A stretch of 64,000 bases of DNA from Bacillus sp. FJAT-45350 (GCF_002335805.1 NZ_NISU01000001.1:2922079-2986078); one strand, 5' to 3'; counted from the stretch's first letter, positions 52,576 to 61,344 are shown. The notes: generated by a model not told the origin, from the sequence alone. Made by a program: numbers and translations.

Positions 52576-53145
52576 TCATAACGTACTAAGTCGTAGTTCA
52601 TAAAAATACTGCACAGCTGGATGCTTTAACTTCATCTCCTCATTCATGTTTAAAATTCGTTTTTTTCCAACCCGTCTATCCACCAAAGCTAGTATATTTA
52701 ATAGGATATCATTGCTCTTTATGCTTTCCTCTATAGGAGTGGATAAGAACTTATTAGCTACAACGGTAAAGTTTGATTTACTTAATGATGACTGTGCTGA
52801 CAAAATCTCCTTTGCATATTCTGATAATTTTCTACTCCTTGCAATAACTAGTAGACGATCCTCTGGTACTATCCCCTTGGTTCCTTTTCTCACCACTTCA
52901 ATTTCCTCATTATTGATAGGGAGTTGAATACCTGAATCATTCTTAATTTCTAGCTCTGTCTGATACCATCTGATTAAGGTAGTTATATCACTCATATTGA
53001 GTACATTCTTTTTATCAACCGCAATATAACAAATTCCTGCTTTATCAGGTAAATAACGGTAGCTGGTTGCACGATATTCAACCCTTCCATATAACGCAGG
53101 ACAAAGGAAACTCTCCAGATTTTGCTTCAATTTGCTCCAGACCAT
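52576..53145 (-). CDS. SF0329-like uncharacterised protein
   Basis: The 189-residue soluble protein starts MVWSKLKQNLESFLCPALYG, then RVEYRATSYRYLPDKAGICY, with IAVDKKNVLNMSD. This resembles the uncharacterised SF0329 family of Bacillota. No catalytic motif is visible. The C-terminal half is helical (LVDRRVGKKRILNMNEEM, KHPAVQYFYELRL). It is monocistronic and flanked on both sides by the same 115-bp repeat, so it may sit in a small movable segment. The function is unknown. Confidence 0.7.
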   Translation of the reverse strand: MVWSKLKQNLESFLCPALYGRVEYRATSYRYLPDKAGICYIAVDKKNVLNMSDITTLIRWYQTELEIKNDSGIQLPINNEEIEVVRKGTKGIVPEDRLLVIARSRKLSEYAKEILSAQSSLSKSNFTVVANKFLSTPIEESIKSNDILLNILALVDRRVGKKRILNMNEEMKLKHPAVQYFYELRLSTL

Positions 53146-53467
53146 GTAATTCTCCTTAATTCATATTATAAATATTTATTGAGGCAGTCGTTCTAATATC
53201 CATAATACAATAACCAACACATCGAACATACTAAATAAAACCTACAGTCAACTAAGATAAGAAAATACTAACAACAAAAAACCACTCCCTTTAAAAACGA
53301 GGCCGCTGCCTCTTTTCAAAAGCGCGCTATGAGTGGTTTTCTCATAGCAAGCGTGCAACGTGCGGAGCCATTACCACTTCTCGAATCGTCTAGATTGGAC
53401 TTTTTCAGTGGGCTCTTTAAAAACGAAGATGGTTTTTGCTATTGAAATAAACTATCCAGATGAATAG
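53146..53467. other. Intergenic region with nested hairpins
   Basis: No gene is seen. At 53279-53410 there are AAAACCACTC paired with GAGTGGTTTT, GAGGC-CGCT-GCCTC inside it, and an alternative perfect pair GCTATGAG-TGGTTTT-CTCATAGC. After these comes TTGGACTTTTTCAGTGG, similar to the hairpin arms at 33306 and 37994. It looks like a dispersed palindromic element. Confidence 0.55.
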
Positions 53468-53582
53468 AGTGTAATATCGTTAACGAGAGGTGCAAGAATC
53501 GCGGTAAATCAACATTTTGGATATTCCTGTCTGTAATATCTTTAACGGCGATTTACCGTTTTTTATGGGAAACCGTTAGCAA
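53468..53582 (+). repeat. 115-bp direct repeat, copy 2
   Basis: It starts GTGTAATATCGTTAACGAG and AGGTGCAA, contains GGTAAATC / GATTTACC and CCGTTTTTTATGG, and ends CGTTAGCAA, as at 52082-52195. The central 40 bases differ most, apart from the pairing arms. The rest of the gap to 53768 shows nothing further except a partial start (GAGTGTGTAATATTG near 53626). Confidence 0.85.
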
Positions 53583-53768
53583 TTTAAAGTAAATACTACA
53601 GTGGTTCGAGCACTCCACATGTGTAGAGTGTGTAATATTGAAAAATCGTGACTGAAAAGGATGTAGTAGTGTTCACCGCTAATCCACATTCCTCCTTTTG
53701 AAGTTATTTATGGGATATATAAAATTAACACAAATTAAATTACGAACAAATTATAGTTGTTACGGTAT

Positions 53769-54851
53769 TCACTTAACTTTAATTTTCCATTTAAAACTAA
53801 ACATTCGTATCATTGGTACTATCACCCAAACAATGATACCAAACAATGAGATAATCATAATTATAGAAATAATGGTTTTTATTAATAAATTATCAATATT
53901 AAAAGCTAAAATAATTATATTAATAGGTGTAACAATTACAGTTAAAATTGTTAAAATTAACCTAAACATACTTTGAGTGTTCCTAAAAAAATTGGCTTCA
54001 TTTAAAAAAATAAATCTTCTATATTCTAAGACCTTATTTTCTAATTTATTTTTCAGTATATTTATTTCCTTTTTTACATTTTCTGAATAATGAATTCTCC
54101 CTTCCTTTAATGAAATGATCTCAAGGTTACTATCGTATCTAATAATTAATAGTGAACAATCATCAATTGAAAAGCTTTCTACTTCAAAATTATCTATTCG
54201 TAAAAGTTTTTTTATTAATCTATTTTCTTCTAGAGTAATGTCACGACTATTAAATTTTTCTTTAATATAATTCTTTATGCTATTAAAAACCTGACTTACA
54301 TCACCACTTTTTAAATCATTCAAAAATAAGAACTTTATTCTTTCATCAAATGTTAATTTATCAAACTCATTATTTAGATAAGAACAAAACATTAAAAAAT
54401 TATTATTGTCATTTACTAAATCCAGCCAAAAAATATTAAACTCAAAAGTATATAACTTACAAAAATGGATTATATTACTTTCCTTTGTTTCAGGATGAGG
54501 ATCAAAGTTAATTTCAAAATATATAGAGACTGTTTCACTTTCCTTTTTTATAAAATGAAGCAGCTTATCTTTTTCCTTAAATTCACAATAAAAACCAATC
54601 TGGTTAGACCGAAATAATTTGTTAAGTTCTTTCACAAATAAACTGATCCACGTATAAGTGTTTATTGTAAAAACATCTCCATTTATATGAACGATCCCAT
54701 CTTCAATTAATTCATGTAAATACCTTGTTGAATCAGGATATGGTGTAGAACTCTCAAAATGATCTCTATTAAAAACTATTTTCCCGTTATTATTAACTTT
54801 ATATATTTCTAAAATATCAGATAAAACCTTAAATTTATACGCTAATATCAT
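53769..54851 (-). CDS. Unknown protein with two C-terminal membrane helices (third gene of candidate defence operon)
   Basis: The 360-residue, very AT-rich gene matches no family I recognise. The N terminus (residues 30-60, STRYLHELIEDGIVHINGDV) looks like a winged-helix segment. The middle is a mixed domain, and residues 255-285 are a charged helix (VKKEINILKNKLENKVLEY). Two hydrophobic helices follow at about 298-320 and 325-350 (LILTILTVIVTPINIIILAF; IISIIMIISLFGIIVWVIV), with a basic tail. Such a layout is common in membrane-acting abortive-infection effectors, which is inference. It overlaps the upstream gene by 17 bases, so the two are translationally coupled. Confidence 0.75.
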   Translation of the reverse strand: MILAYKFKVLSDILEIYKVNNNGKIVFNRDHFESSTPYPDSTRYLHELIEDGIVHINGDVFTINTYTWISLFVKELNKLFRSNQIGFYCEFKEKDKLLHFIKKESETVSIYFEINFDPHPETKESNIIHFCKLYTFEFNIFWLDLVNDNNNFLMFCSYLNNEFDKLTFDERIKFLFLNDLKSGDVSQVFNSIKNYIKEKFNSRDITLEENRLIKKLLRIDNFEVESFSIDDCSLLIIRYDSNLEIISLKEGRIHYSENVKKEINILKNKLENKVLEYRRFIFLNEANFFRNTQSMFRLILTILTVIVTPINIIILAFNIDNLLIKTIISIIMIISLFGIIVWVIVPMIRMFSFKWKIKVK

Positions 54852-56223
54852 TTGGAATCATTCCTGCACTTTTTATTAATCGATCGATCTGTTCAAGAAA
54901 TTTTTCTAGCGAGTTTTTATTTTCCCCATACAAATGTAATAGCCTTTTTAATAAATCTATAATACTATCCTTATCATAATTACAAATTTTTGAAAGAGTT
55001 TCTATGACCGTTGGATCTAAATCAAAAGCAAGCTCTGACTCTATTTGACTTGCAAGTTTAATATTTCTTATTAAACAAAAGTAAAAAGAATTTTCTAGAA
55101 CATCAACAAATACACCTGTTTCATCATTACAAACATCATTAAGACATTCCCTAAGATTTTTATAACATGTTTTTAGTAAATTTTCTGTTCCTGCAAATGT
55201 AGAAATTAAACTTCCATTTGCCTTTGTTATAAGATCTTTCTTAAAGTTAAAATTTAAATAATCATATTTCAATAAATCAGTTAGCTGATAAATAAAGTCA
55301 TTGATATCCTGTGGTAATAATGTCTTAGCTCTTGAGATAAGTTTTCCATTAAAGCCATCTATCATTAAGACCTTGTTTTCCACTTCAGAAATTGTCACTT
55401 TAACATGAGAAATCTGATGTCTTTCATATAATTGTTTTAGTTCATTTTGTGCAATAGTATCCTTTATATCAGTTGGATTAAGAATGTCAACACCGACTTG
55501 GTACATTCCATCAATATTAAATTTCAATTTGGATGGTATCGAACCTTCTACCAATAATAGACTTCTTAATGATTGGTCTTTAAGTTTAGTTGGCTTTACT
55601 TCCCCTCTTGTGACAAGGATACACTCTAATACTTTTTTCACAAATAGTTCCTTTTGTGAATTTGTATGTGTGAAATTAGAGTAATTTGTTACTAATGCAA
55701 TATTACATTCTAAAAAAATCCTAATTTCTGTATTTAAACTTATTTCATTTTTATTTCCTTTAAAAAAATCAGGTCTCTGACTTGAGAATTTGACATCAAT
55801 TATTGGTTGTTTTTTTACTGTACTGAAAATGTTATAACTTATTTTAAGACCCTCTACCCCAAACTCATTAACATCTCTTCTTAACATTGACAATTTTTGA
55901 TTTATTGTATCAGAGTTATTCATATCACCAATAAATTGGTATAGAATAGCATTAAAATCAAACATCGGCTTAGGTCTGGTTAAAAAGAGAGTTTTTATTT
56001 GATCATTAAACTCCTTTTTAATGTCTCCTTCCAGGTCTTCACTAAGCTTATAGAAAAAATTAGGGAATTCCTCATTATTTCGCGGTCTTGTATTTACTAA
56101 ACGTTTTCCTAGAGCATATATATATAGTTGATTGTACATTTCTTCTGAAAGGTGATTCAGCATTTCCCATATAGTAAATACTCCATGTCTTGTAAAAAAC
56201 ATCTTCTGCTCTAATTTACTCAT
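54835..56223 (-). CDS. Unknown 462-residue protein (second gene of candidate defence operon)
   Basis: No known domain is recognised. The N-terminal 110 residues are helical (FFTRHGVFTIWEMLNHLSEE). A beta-rich middle contains QPIIDVKFSSQRPDFF, ISLNTEIRIFLECNIALVTN and KVTISEVENKVLMIDGFNG. The C terminus from residue 320 is again helical (ENLLKTCYKNLRECLNDVC). There is no signal peptide, P-loop or nuclease motif. It overlaps both neighbours (8 and 17 bases), so all three products are probably made together and may form a complex. A sensor or scaffold role is a guess. Confidence 0.75.
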   Translation of the reverse strand: MSKLEQKMFFTRHGVFTIWEMLNHLSEEMYNQLYIYALGKRLVNTRPRNNEEFPNFFYKLSEDLEGDIKKEFNDQIKTLFLTRPKPMFDFNAILYQFIGDMNNSDTINQKLSMLRRDVNEFGVEGLKISYNIFSTVKKQPIIDVKFSSQRPDFFKGNKNEISLNTEIRIFLECNIALVTNYSNFTHTNSQKELFVKKVLECILVTRGEVKPTKLKDQSLRSLLLVEGSIPSKLKFNIDGMYQVGVDILNPTDIKDTIAQNELKQLYERHQISHVKVTISEVENKVLMIDGFNGKLISRAKTLLPQDINDFIYQLTDLLKYDYLNFNFKKDLITKANGSLISTFAGTENLLKTCYKNLRECLNDVCNDETGVFVDVLENSFYFCLIRNIKLASQIESELAFDLDPTVIETLSKICNYDKDSIIDLLKRLLHLYGENKNSLEKFLEQIDRLIKSAGMIPNDISV

Positions 56224-56686
56224 CAGTTAAATCATCCTCAATTAACATATGGTTTACGTATTCAGTTGCCCTCTGAATATTTGAAACCTTATTCTTAGAA
56301 TAGAGTTTTTCAATTATATTTTGCAATTCATTTACTGTTATATTCATTGCATCTGAATTACTTAACAGATTACTAGTCGCTTCTTTGACAATATCTTGAT
56401 TAATTCTTTTTCTTCCTTTATCCTTTAAAATTTCGACAATTTCGTATGAGAAAACCGCTGTTATTAATTTGTAATAATCTTGTATAGCTTTATAACCCTC
56501 TTCTGCAAAACTTATTTCAATTTCTTCTTCCCTACCAATATCTTTTATAAATGCTTTTACCCTTTTACCATATAGTAAATAATCTAAAGACTCGTTCCCC
56601 TCATAATCCTCCTCCTCGTTGTTACTACCACTTTCATCTCTAACATTTTCATTTACACCGTTGTTTTCTTCTTTTACTTCCTCCAC
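56216..56686 (-). CDS. Unknown acidic protein, possible histone-fold (first gene of candidate defence operon)
   Basis: The 156-residue protein starts at GTG, seven bases after AAGGTGG. The first 30 residues are a disordered acidic stretch. Residues 58-110 (ISFAEEGYKAIQDYYKLITA, EIVEILKDKGRKRINQDIVKEA) resemble a histone fold by eye. The piece KGRKRINQDIVKEA aligns with the archaeal histone pattern AGRKTIKAEDIELA. This is a weak, unverified similarity. It is the first gene of the operon, and its stop overlaps the next start by eight bases. The divergent mcrB start is 169 bases away. Confidence 0.7.
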   Translation of the reverse strand: MEEVKEENNGVNENVRDESGSNNEEEDYEGNESLDYLLYGKRVKAFIKDIGREEEIEISFAEEGYKAIQDYYKLITAVFSYEIVEILKDKGRKRINQDIVKEATSNLLSNSDAMNITVNELQNIIEKLYSKNKVSNIQRATEYVNHMLIEDDLTDE

Positions 56687-56854
56687 TTAAAATCCACCTT
56701 TTTACTTAATTTATTTTATTGGTATTGTATCAAATATTTACATATTTTTCATTTTTATAGTGAAACTTCTTATTGTGAACTCATTGTTAATTCACTTCCA
56801 ATAATTTATAATTACTAGTAAATATATCCTATTAAAGTAAAAGAGTGATAAAGA
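56687..56854. promoter_or_regulatory. Divergent promoter region of the three-gene operon and mcrBC
   Basis: This very AT-rich 168-base spacer must hold back-to-back promoters. Several TATAAT-like hexamers occur, for example TTTATAGTG and TATAATTAC, so exact boxes cannot be assigned. No riboswitch or long palindrome is seen. Confidence 0.4.
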
Positions 56855-58438
56855 ATGAGTTATTTTCTATCAACAAAAACCATCAAACATGCGTACAATG
56901 ACCTTACTAATGTAGAAATTAAAAATCCAAGTGTATTATTTTCCTTTCTTATTCTAAAAGGGTGTAAATTTAATAGTTTGACTTTAGAACCGCTCGAAAA
57001 CATTCCTAATTTAGGTGTAGATTTGACTAAAAGATTGAGTTGGCTTTTCGGACCAAAAGAAAAGCATACAGAAAAGTCAAATTTTATAAATCCATTTAGT
57101 ATGACTGAGTGGGGAACGAACCCAAAGGAATCAATGGAAAAATGGGTTAGAACAAGATTAAAAAATAATATTATTGGTGGTGCTACTACTTGGAGAAATG
57201 TTATTCGGGAGGATTTAAAAGCTGCTCAAATAAAGTTTACATATGATTATTTGGATGAAGTTAAAACACTTACAGAGATTCATGAGAATAAAATTAACTT
57301 AATCGCACTAATAGTATGGTCAAACCGATTTACAGAGTTCGAAAGAAAAGTTACTTTTGGGGAACTTTCACAAGAATTCTTAAAAACCTTTAACATAAGT
57401 GAACAAGAATTTAGTGCCTTTTTCCACACAAATAACAATATTGAATTGGAATTTCAAGAGGATCCGCATGATGCTAAAGAAATTAGGGCTCTGATTGGTG
57501 AACCAGAATCACAAGAGGAATGGATTAACGTTCAATTAGTAACTGAAGAACAATCTATATATGCAAGGAGATTTGAAATGGAAAAAGCAAACACTAATCA
57601 TACTTCAAATGAACAAATTGAAAAATTACTAAATCGCTACTATCAAGTAATCTTAAGTGGACCACCTGGTACTTCAAAGTCATTTATTAGTTCTGCACTT
57701 GGTGAGGAATTCAACTCAGTGACAAAAATTCAATTTCACCCTCAATATTCTTATCAACAGTTTGTCGGTGGTTATATCGTGGAAAAAAGTGAAGTTAATT
57801 ACAAAAAAGGTATTTTATTAAATTTAATCGATGATATTAAATCCAAGCCAGAAGGTGAAAAACACCTTTTAATTATTGACGAAATAAATAGAGCAAACTT
57901 AAGTCAAGTCTTTGGAGAAGTAATCCAATGTTTAGACAGAGGCTATACAACACAAATACTTGTCGAAGGTGAAATGAGTGATATCTCGTTACCAAAAAAT
58001 TTGTTTATTCTTGGAACAATGAACTCATCTGATAGAACAATAGGTTCAATTGATCATGCCCTAAGAAGAAGATTTATAAACGTATATTGCCCACCTAACC
58101 CCAAGGTATTACTTGATCTTTGTATCCCAGAAGAAGGAATAAATGTTCATGATTTATTAGAAAAAATAAATGATAATTTATTAAAAACACATAAAAATCG
58201 TGAATTAGTTATTGGTCATGCTTTATTTTTAGATGAAAATGTTAAAAAAGAGGATAATAAATATCATTGGGATTTGGAATCACTTGAACTTTTGTTCAAT
58301 TTTAAAGTCCTCCCTATGGTTGAGGAATACTGTTACGGAAACTTTTCTCAAATTAAATCTGTACTTGGTGATGAACTCCCATCAAGATTAAGTGGTAGCG
58401 ATTTCGAGAACGCAATCAAGGAATACACTTACAAATGA
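56855..58438 (+). CDS. McrB-like AAA+ GTPase of a restriction system
   Basis: The 527-residue protein has an N-terminal part of about 250 residues with no recognised domain, probably DNA-binding. The McrB AAA+ motor follows: Walker A SGPPGTSKS at about 268-276, KIQFHPQYSYQQFVGGYI, Walker B LLIIDEINRANLSQVFGE near 340, and LGTMNSSDRTIGSIDHALRRRF near 390. McrB proteins hydrolyse GTP and translocate DNA; the usual NTAD guanine motif reads NSSD here. It overlaps mcrC by four bases (ATGA). With the convergent cytosine methyltransferase it suggests an LlaJI/BsuMI-like system. Confidence 0.9.
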   Translation: MSYFLSTKTIKHAYNDLTNVEIKNPSVLFSFLILKGCKFNSLTLEPLENIPNLGVDLTKRLSWLFGPKEKHTEKSNFINPFSMTEWGTNPKESMEKWVRTRLKNNIIGGATTWRNVIREDLKAAQIKFTYDYLDEVKTLTEIHENKINLIALIVWSNRFTEFERKVTFGELSQEFLKTFNISEQEFSAFFHTNNNIELEFQEDPHDAKEIRALIGEPESQEEWINVQLVTEEQSIYARRFEMEKANTNHTSNEQIEKLLNRYYQVILSGPPGTSKSFISSALGEEFNSVTKIQFHPQYSYQQFVGGYIVEKSEVNYKKGILLNLIDDIKSKPEGEKHLLIIDEINRANLSQVFGEVIQCLDRGYTTQILVEGEMSDISLPKNLFILGTMNSSDRTIGSIDHALRRRFINVYCPPNPKVLLDLCIPEEGINVHDLLEKINDNLLKTHKNRELVIGHALFLDENVKKEDNKYHWDLESLELLFNFKVLPMVEEYCYGNFSQIKSVLGDELPSRLSGSDFENAIKEYTYK

Positions 58439-59679
58439 AAAAATTATCAATTAAAGAGAATACTTCGCTAACTCTTGAAGATAAGCATGTTGAGATTATC
58501 GATGAAATAATTACTAATAACCCTGAACTGCCAATTAAGCTTAATAACAACGTCTTATCATTTAATGACTATACTGTTGGTATTATAAAGATAGGCGATA
58601 TTCTTATAGAAATAAATTCTAGAAATGATGCAATATCTATGAATTCAATATTCGAAATGTATTCTTTCATCAATTCAAATCATGTAGATCCATTAGATCA
58701 GACAATCGGTTTCGACATGGAGAATTCTTTTGAGCTTACATCAATTACAAATTATTTTCATAAATTATGTTACTCACTATTAGCACAAGGATTAACAGGT
58801 ACCTTTAGTAAGAGAAAAGAATACTCAAATATAATTAAAGGAAATATTGTCTTTGAAGAGTACATTAGCCAAGAAGTTCCATATAAAGGGGTTAGTATTA
58901 TCAGTGAGGAATATACAATAAATTCCACACAAAACCAAATAATAAAAGCTGCTTTACGTAAATTAAAAGAATCAGAGCAATCTGAGGATTTAGTCATTAA
59001 ACTCAACCAATTATTAAGAGAATTTGAATTTGTCGATGACAGAGTATTTAATTATTATGAATTAGAAGATCTTGAAGCCACTTTTATAACTTTTTACTCT
59101 TCAAACAATTATTATCCCATGGTTTTAGAAACATCAATTAAAATTCTTAAGGATTTAAAGACATCTTACAGTAACGGAAAAATAGAATGGTACTCTTTCT
59201 TAGTAAATTCGAACGATACTTTTGAAAAATATGTCCGAAAATTGCTCAGCCTTGGACTTGAAGAAGAAATAACCAAGTGGAAAGACCCCAAAGTTTTTGC
59301 AGCCATCAATGCTAATCAAGAGATTGGATTAAAGAGTTACTCACCTGATGTTTTAATTGATTATAACGAAACTTACGGAGTAAGTAGGGCTGTACTTGAT
59401 GTTAAGAATAAGTTTTTCGATCCAAGAAAACAAAACACAGCAGAATTAATTAGTTCTAGTGATCTTTACCAAATTATTTTTTATTGTAGGAAATTAAAAA
59501 CGAATGTTGGTGGTGTCATTTACCCCACTAATGAAAATTATCCTCCTTGTAAAATAGACATAAATGACGAAGGTGACCCTTTAATTTTTCTTATTTCTAT
59601 TAATATGACAGATAGTTTTGAGAACAGGTTTAATAAATTAAATAATGAAATTAAAGAATTTATTTTATTGAACACATAG
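58435..59679 (+). CDS. McrC-like nuclease subunit of a restriction system
   Basis: The 414-residue protein has the McrC layout: an N-terminal beta-rich McrB-binding part (DYTVGIIKIGDILIEI) and a C-terminal PD-(D/E)XK nuclease, with SYSPDVLIDY near residue 302 and AVLDVKNKFFD near 320. It should cut DNA when bound to the McrB-like motor. It starts within the mcrB stop codon and ends in a bidirectional terminator shared with the methyltransferase. Confidence 0.88.
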   Translation: MKKLSIKENTSLTLEDKHVEIIDEIITNNPELPIKLNNNVLSFNDYTVGIIKIGDILIEINSRNDAISMNSIFEMYSFINSNHVDPLDQTIGFDMENSFELTSITNYFHKLCYSLLAQGLTGTFSKRKEYSNIIKGNIVFEEYISQEVPYKGVSIISEEYTINSTQNQIIKAALRKLKESEQSEDLVIKLNQLLREFEFVDDRVFNYYELEDLEATFITFYSSNNYYPMVLETSIKILKDLKTSYSNGKIEWYSFLVNSNDTFEKYVRKLLSLGLEEEITKWKDPKVFAAINANQEIGLKSYSPDVLIDYNETYGVSRAVLDVKNKFFDPRKQNTAELISSSDLYQIIFYCRKLKTNVGGVIYPTNENYPPCKIDINDEGDPLIFLISINMTDSFENRFNKLNNEIKEFILLNT

Positions 59680-59704
59680 GGGTGCTACAAAAGTAGCACC
59701 CCTA
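59677..59704. terminator. Bidirectional terminator between mcrC and the methyltransferase
   Basis: TAGGGGTGCTAC and GTAGCACCCCTA form a 12-bp stem around AAAA. The mcrC stop codon is the first three bases of the stem. Confidence 0.85.
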
Positions 59705-59708
59705 TGAT

Positions 59709-60791
59709 TTAAATTAATTGTAATTGTTCCTCCTTCGAGGCACGGATGTTCAGTTCATGATGATAAATCATTTTTTCTATTATTGCTTGTACAACTGGTA
59801 CAGTTACCGCATTCCCTAATTGTTTCTTCGCCTGTGCATTAGAGACATTAAATTCAAACCATTCGGGGAATCCTTGCAATTTTTTACACTCTTCAACGGA
59901 TAATTTCCTTTTCAGGTCCCATAGCTTTGGTTCTCTTGTTGCAATTATAGAAGGAGCAACACTATCTAGACTACTATAATACGCTTCTTGGATCTGCGTT
60001 TTTGCTTTGTCCCCAATATGAAACCTTAGTGTCTTATCAGGTTTGAGGAATGAATAAACACCATGTTTACCCTTCTTTGTATGTGGAGCATATTTGGAAC
60101 TATCATGTTGAATTCTTTTTTCGTCAGACACTTTCATTTGCTCAAAATGATAATCAATACGATCACTTTCAAATTTAGTTAATTTTAATGAATCATCTTC
60201 ATTATTAACATCAACTATATCCCTTAAAATTGTCCCACCCTTTAATCCCTGTGGAAATTCAAAGTGGATATTATTCTTAAAGCCCACACAAAACCATCTT
60301 TGTCGATATTGTGGTACGCCAAAATTATAACTATCTAAAATATCCCAATAAATTGTATAACCTAGTTGTTCTAAAGTATCTTCAATGGTTTTTAAGGTTT
60401 CTCCACTTTTATGTGATTTTAAGCCCTTAACATTTTCCAATAAAAACATTTTAGGTTTTTTCTCGTTAAGTATTCTTACAATATCGAAAAATAAGGTTCC
60501 TCGGATTTTGTCCTCAAATCCTTCTAACCTCCCTGAATAACTAAAAGGTTGACAGGGAAAGCCTCCAGCTAAGATATCAAAATCAGGTAAATCCTTAGCT
60601 TCAAACTTTGTAATATCTCCACTTGGCTTATCTCCAAAGTTGTGTTCATAAACCTGACATGCAAATTTATCAATTTCAGATGAGAATACACACTCTAATT
60701 TATTATTTTGTATATTTTCAAACGCTGCCCTGAAGCCACCTATTCCAGCAAATAAATCTATAAATTTATATTCACTACTTTGCTTATTCAT
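59709..60791 (-). CDS. C5-cytosine DNA methyltransferase
   Basis: The 360-residue protein carries the ordered C5-methyltransferase motifs. Motif I is FIDLFAGIGGFRAAFE, motif IV GGFPCQPFSYSG with catalytic Cys80, motif VI LENVKGLKSH, and motif VIII YRQRWFCVGF. The short target region is at about 215-290, and motifs IX-X are REPKLWDLKRKLSVEECKKL and LGNAVTVPVVQAI. It probably protects host sites from the convergent McrBC-like nuclease. The start at 60791 follows AAGGTGATTAAT; an upstream ATG at 60806 overlaps that site. Confidence 0.92.
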   Translation of the reverse strand: MNKQSSEYKFIDLFAGIGGFRAAFENIQNNKLECVFSSEIDKFACQVYEHNFGDKPSGDITKFEAKDLPDFDILAGGFPCQPFSYSGRLEGFEDKIRGTLFFDIVRILNEKKPKMFLLENVKGLKSHKSGETLKTIEDTLEQLGYTIYWDILDSYNFGVPQYRQRWFCVGFKNNIHFEFPQGLKGGTILRDIVDVNNEDDSLKLTKFESDRIDYHFEQMKVSDEKRIQHDSSKYAPHTKKGKHGVYSFLKPDKTLRFHIGDKAKTQIQEAYYSSLDSVAPSIIATREPKLWDLKRKLSVEECKKLQGFPEWFEFNVSNAQAKKQLGNAVTVPVVQAIIEKMIYHHELNIRASKEEQLQLI

Positions 60792-60860
60792 ATTAATCAC
60801 CTTCATTAAAGTATTATATCTGCCGTGAAAATGAAAAATAATACGGAACGAAATATTTGC

Positions 60861-61226
60861 TTAAGTATCCTTATTTACTCTATTCTTCACTTCATCCATT
60901 TTAGCATAAAAGCTATCTTCTAAATCAATTTCAAAGTAATTCGCAAATTTAACCAAATAAGCAAAGCAATCTGCTATTTCTTTTCCGATATTTTCCTTAT
61001 GTTTTTCTTTCGCCTTCATAAAAGCAATTTCTACACTCTCGTTCTCACTATTCTTTTTAACAATATTAAAAATTGCTCTAAATTCTTCAGCAACTTCACT
61101 AACTTCGGTGGTGAGTAACATATAATTATTTAATAAGGAGGCTTTTGCTTCGTCATAATTATTGTTCCTTATTTCCCAATTCATCTCTTTTTGATATTTC
61201 TTAAGAAATTCCTGCATCTCTTTCAT
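60861..61226 (-). CDS. MazG-like nucleotide pyrophosphohydrolase
   Basis: The 121-residue all-helical protein has the MazG/dUTPase-superfamily metal motif: EVSEVAEEFR near residue 40 and the KEIADCFAYLVKFANYF helix near residue 88. It should hydrolyse (d)NTPs to monophosphates. It lies between the methyltransferase and the integrase, where MazG-type proteins are often found in mobile or defence regions. The start is preceded by GAGGTGTAAATTTT. Confidence 0.8.
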   Translation of the reverse strand: MKEMQEFLKKYQKEMNWEIRNNNYDEAKASLLNNYMLLTTEVSEVAEEFRAIFNIVKKNSENESVEIAFMKAKEKHKENIGKEIADCFAYLVKFANYFEIDLEDSFYAKMDEVKNRVNKDT

Positions 61227-61344
61227 AAAATTTACACCTCAAGTAATAATATCTATTATTTTACCATAAATCTTACTAATTATTTTTTTGTAAGATAGTT
61301 ATTCTTACAAAAAATAGTTACTCTAAGATATTACTATTATAGTA

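Noticed and set aside
53595-53625. tRNA-like T-arm (GGTTCGAGC) that could mark an integrase attachment site
   Set aside because: The stem does not match a T-arm and no anticodon or acceptor arms are present upstream.
53698-53976. Plus-strand frame rich in Ile/Lys
   Set aside because: It is antisense to the membrane-helix end of the 360-residue protein and is a by-product of its AT-rich codons.
60861-61226. MazG-like gene as an integral part of the three-gene defence operon
   Set aside because: It is separated by mcrBC and the methyltransferase and is transcribed with neither, so only neighbourhood links them.
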